Shown: piece by piece, positions 14,678 through 16,570 of the stretch
Layout: every line of letters starts with the position of its first letter
Position numbering within the stretch: the stretch's first letter is position 1
From: Gammaproteobacteria bacterium
GTDB taxonomy: Bacteria; Pseudomonadota; Gammaproteobacteria; GRL18
Direction: 5' to 3'
NCBI GenBank assembly: GCA_030632625.1
Contig: DAOVUK010000012.1
Coordinates: 1-16,570, forward strand
Length of the DNA: 16,570 bases
Translations under genes and position numbers: made by a program
Notes under the pieces: model-generated
What the model saw: the letters and a program-made list of their open reading frames with translations, nothing else
Databases searched by the model: none
What the model was told of the DNA's origin: nothing

Positions 14678-15120
14678 AGAAAATATTTATTGCGTTACTT
14701 ATGGGCATAGGAATCTATTCCTACGTACAGGATAATCCGGCTGTTATCGACTCATTTTCTGAGGTGTTTACTGAGCAAAAAATACAAAATGATCAGGCAA
14801 TTACAGATGCCTATCAGAATCAATTAAGTGACGTACAGGTCAGTGGTTCAGGCATCGTCAGTCGTATCCTCAAAGATGATAACAAAGGCAGACGTCATCA
14901 GCGGTTTATCTTGCGTCTGTCTTCTGGGCAAACACTATTAATTGCTCACAACATTGATTTGGCCCCAAAGATCAATACTCTGAAAAAAGGTGATGTGGTA
15001 CAGTTTTTTGGAGAGTATGAATGGGATTCTAAAGGTGGGGTAGTGCATTGGACGCATCATGATCCGGGTGGACGCCACGTAGATGGCTGGCTGAAATCTA
15101 ATGGTCGAAAGTACGAATAA
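14674..15120 (+). CDS. DUF3465 secreted or anchored protein
   Basis: A 148-residue protein with an N-terminal hydrophobic segment (about 2-18) that acts as a signal or anchor. A compact beta-rich domain follows (about 55-148). The family signature is VHWTHHDPGGRHVDGW at 124-139, preceded by KKGDVVQFFGEYEWD. The strand pattern resembles an OB-like fold, and its His/Trp-rich motif could bind nucleic acid or metal (inference). Function unknown. The gene is followed by a clear terminator hairpin, so it ends its own transcript. Confidence 0.88.
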   Translation: MKKIFIALLMGIGIYSYVQDNPAVIDSFSEVFTEQKIQNDQAITDAYQNQLSDVQVSGSGIVSRILKDDNKGRRHQRFILRLSSGQTLLIAHNIDLAPKINTLKKGDVVQFFGEYEWDSKGGVVHWTHHDPGGRHVDGWLKSNGRKYE

Positions 15121-15127
15121 TAAGGCC

Positions 15128-15155
15128 CCTGGAAATAATAAATTTTCCAGGTTTT
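15128..15155 (+). terminator. Intrinsic terminator after the DUF3465 gene
   Basis: CCTGGAAA (15128-15135) and TTTCCAGG (15144-15151) form a perfect 8-bp stem with an 8-base loop, followed by TTTT. It lies seven bases after the stop codon. Confidence 0.8.
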
Positions 15156-15349
15156 ATCAATAATATGACTTTTTATCTCTCAAAGATAAGTCGTCAGTGC
15201 ATCATTCTACGACTTTAATGATTATCAAAGTTATTATTACGATCTGTTATCCTATGGGGAGGCACTTTTTTAAAATTCAAAAACGTCCCTTGGTTGCTAT
15301 TCAAAATTTTTCATTGGCTAACGTTTAAAAATAGAAAGCAGTAATTCGA

Positions 15350-15427
15350 TAACGCTATGCTCAGCGGAAAACCACCTGTGTAGTCGATAGGTGGAACAGA
15401 TAGATTCTCCGCTGGAGCTAATTGTTA
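15350..15427 (-). repeat. attC-like recombination hairpin after the GGDEF gene
   Basis: Nested pairing resembles an integron attC site. Outer TAAC (15350-15353) pairs with GTTA (15424-15427). Five unpaired bases follow on each side. A 10-bp stem comes next, 15359-15368 (GCTCAGCGGA) with 15408-15418 (TCCGCTGGAGC), with one extrahelical base, G15414. An inner CCACCT/AGGTGG stem (15372-15377 with 15389-15394) encloses a variable loop. The side of the extra base indicates the minus-strand orientation, placing the site about 60 bases after the stop of the CBS-GGDEF gene, as in a gene cassette. Outer core heptamers match the RYYYAAC/GTTRRRY consensus only partly, and no integrase is present. Confidence 0.4.
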
Positions 15428-15487
15428 GCTTAAGCTCTATTTAATCGTCGTATAAACAGACAATTTATTTTTTTATTACCAGTACTC

Positions 15488-16462
15488 CTAAGATACAACT
15501 GAGCGGTTACGTCCATTATTCTTAGCCTGATAGAGGTTGCGATCGATCTGTTCTATCAGCTCTTTCCAATTACTGATTAAATGTTCGTTATTCAATACAC
15601 AAGCGCCACCACAACTGATACTAAGAAACCCATATGGACTCTTTTCGTGGGAGATAGAACTTTTAGCTATCGAAGAGACCAATTTTCGTGCCGCTTCTTC
15701 AGCTTGTACGGCATTGGTTTGAGGTAAAACAAGCAGTATTTCCTCACCACCATAGCGATATAGACGATCTGAGCCACGGATATTAGCTTTCAATGTTTCG
15801 GCAACTGATTTAAGTGCATCATCACCGGCCTGATGGCCGTAATAATCGTTGTAGCGTTTGAAAAAATCTATATCCATTAATAACACTGAATAGAGATTGC
15901 CATATCTTATTGATGCGTCATGGGTATGACCTAGATCTACTTCCATGGCTCGACGATTACCAATTTCCATCAAATGATCTTCCATCGACAGCGCCTGTAA
16001 CTCATCATTTAGCTGTTGTAGCTTGCCGGTTCTCACTGCGACCGCTTGTTCGATCATTTCTGACTGGATTTCGACAACATGAAAATGCGCATTGACAAGA
16101 TCAGAATATGTAACCAGTCCGACCAGGTATTCGTCACCGTTAACCACTGGTATATGACGTATTTTTTCTGCACGACTAATTACCATTGCATCAAACAGAG
16201 TTTGATTTTCATTGAGTCTTACAATGGGGGAAGACATAAAACCAGATACGGGCAAAGACAGGTCAATTTCTCCCGCTCTATGATTAAGCACTTTTACGAG
16301 GTCACGTTCGGTAACGATACCAATGGGTACCTCGTTTTTATTAATAACTATGCAAGAGTAGCGCTGTTCGACCATTTTCTTGACCACTAGCTGCAGTGGT
16401 GCTTCAGGTGAAAGGCAGGTAACATCTTCTGTCATTAGGGTTTTAACGTGTATTTCTTTCAT
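15488..16462 (-). CDS. Diguanylate cyclase with tandem CBS domains (CBS-CBS-GGDEF)
   Basis: A 324-residue soluble protein. CBS domain 1 is about residues 6-60 and CBS domain 2 about 73-126. These pair into a nucleotide-binding sensor module. A helical linker (130-158) leads to a GGDEF domain (160-322). The active-site loop is GGEEI (238-242). The Mg region LLMDIDFFKRYND and the NRR segment (169-171) are intact. The inhibitory I-site RGSD (229-232) sits exactly five residues before GGEEI. It should make cyclic di-GMP under product feedback, with CBS ligands such as adenine nucleotides tuning activity (inference). The ATG has only a weak upstream GAGAAG. No partner gene is adjacent; an attC-like hairpin follows it. 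Confidence 0.93.
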   Translation of the reverse strand: MKEIHVKTLMTEDVTCLSPEAPLQLVVKKMVEQRYSCIVINKNEVPIGIVTERDLVKVLNHRAGEIDLSLPVSGFMSSPIVRLNENQTLFDAMVISRAEKIRHIPVVNGDEYLVGLVTYSDLVNAHFHVVEIQSEMIEQAVAVRTGKLQQLNDELQALSMEDHLMEIGNRRAMEVDLGHTHDASIRYGNLYSVLLMDIDFFKRYNDYYGHQAGDDALKSVAETLKANIRGSDRLYRYGGEEILLVLPQTNAVQAEEAARKLVSSIAKSSISHEKSPYGFLSISCGGACVLNNEHLISNWKELIEQIDRNLYQAKNNGRNRSVVS

Positions 16463-16500
16463 CTATAGCAGTCTTCTCAGGATATGTAGCATAATGATTG

Positions 16501-16512
16501 TTACCATGGTAA
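16501..16512. promoter_or_regulatory. 12-bp palindrome upstream of the CBS-GGDEF gene
   Basis: TTACCATGGTAA is a perfect palindrome 39 bases before the ATG of the minus-strand gene. It could be an operator for its promoter. The symmetry is seen directly; function is only suggested by position. Confidence 0.25.
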
Positions 16513-16570
16513 TTTTTCCATCTAAAACATTAAATACACGGAAACATGCATATGGGATAAACACGATTCC

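Larger units (their letters stand above)
15121..15487. other. Gap of 367 bases with terminator, a hairpin and an attC-like site
   Basis: Besides the terminator and the attC-like site, there is a perfect 7-bp inverted repeat AAGTCGT (15188-15194) / ACGACTT (15209-15215). The stretch 15156-15345 has no plausible gene. GCTAAC at 15317-15322 mirrors GTTAGC at 15424-15429. Confidence 0.5.

Noticed and set aside
15350..15427. Intrinsic terminator of the GGDEF gene
   Set aside because: The hairpin has mismatched spacers and a long inner bulge, and no T tract follows on the minus strand, so the attC-like reading fits better, though transcript termination there cannot be excluded.

Overview
The window looks like chromosome of a moderately AT-rich gammaproteobacterium with anaerobic or microaerobic respiration. 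Support comes from protein style (PhoQ/PhoP-like pair, FeoAB, LemA/DUF2207, DUF3465, DHC-type dihaem cytochrome), Fur- and FNR-type sites, and a large multihaem quinol-oxidising cytochrome. Genus cannot be fixed from sequence reading alone. No tRNA, rRNA, CRISPR, phage or transposase gene was seen.

Layout. 1-208: leader with a 13-bp inverted repeat that overlaps FNR-like motifs. 209-2959 (+): a 916-residue membrane-anchored multihaem cytochrome made of a NapC/NirT tetrahaem domain and two tandem ethylbenzene-dehydrogenase-type haem domains. 2960-3598: a terminator hairpin, then two head-to-head copies of a roughly 295-bp structured repeat that fill the gap between convergent genes. 3599-6599 (-): a tight operon of dihaem cytochrome c, PepSY protein, OmpR-type response regulator and PhoQ-like histidine kinase. 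6600-6902: divergent control region with an almost ideal Fur-covered sigma70 promoter and a second FNR-type promoter. 6903-10404 (+): feoA, feoB and an SO_0444-type metal permease. 10440-13152 (-): LemA, DUF2207 membrane protein and a CPXCG zinc-ribbon protein. 13423-14346 (-): alpha/beta hydrolase. 14674-15120 (+): secreted DUF3465 protein. 15350-15427: an attC-like hairpin. 15488-16462 (-): CBS-CBS-GGDEF diguanylate cyclase.

How it fits together. The left half is about electron transfer and redox sensing: the NapC-type protein would take electrons from quinol and pass them to periplasmic haems, while the dihaem/PepSY/two-component operon could sense and adjust a periplasmic redox or metal condition. 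The middle is ferrous iron import, apparently repressed by Fur and activated without oxygen by FNR, which would supply iron for haem proteins.

The least explained structure is the paired repeat at 3006-3595. The two copies share flanks and a 64-nt core (58/64 identical, with a compensatory base-pair change). The long stems around the cores have largely different sequences, yet each is self-complementary. This suggests that base pairing itself is maintained.
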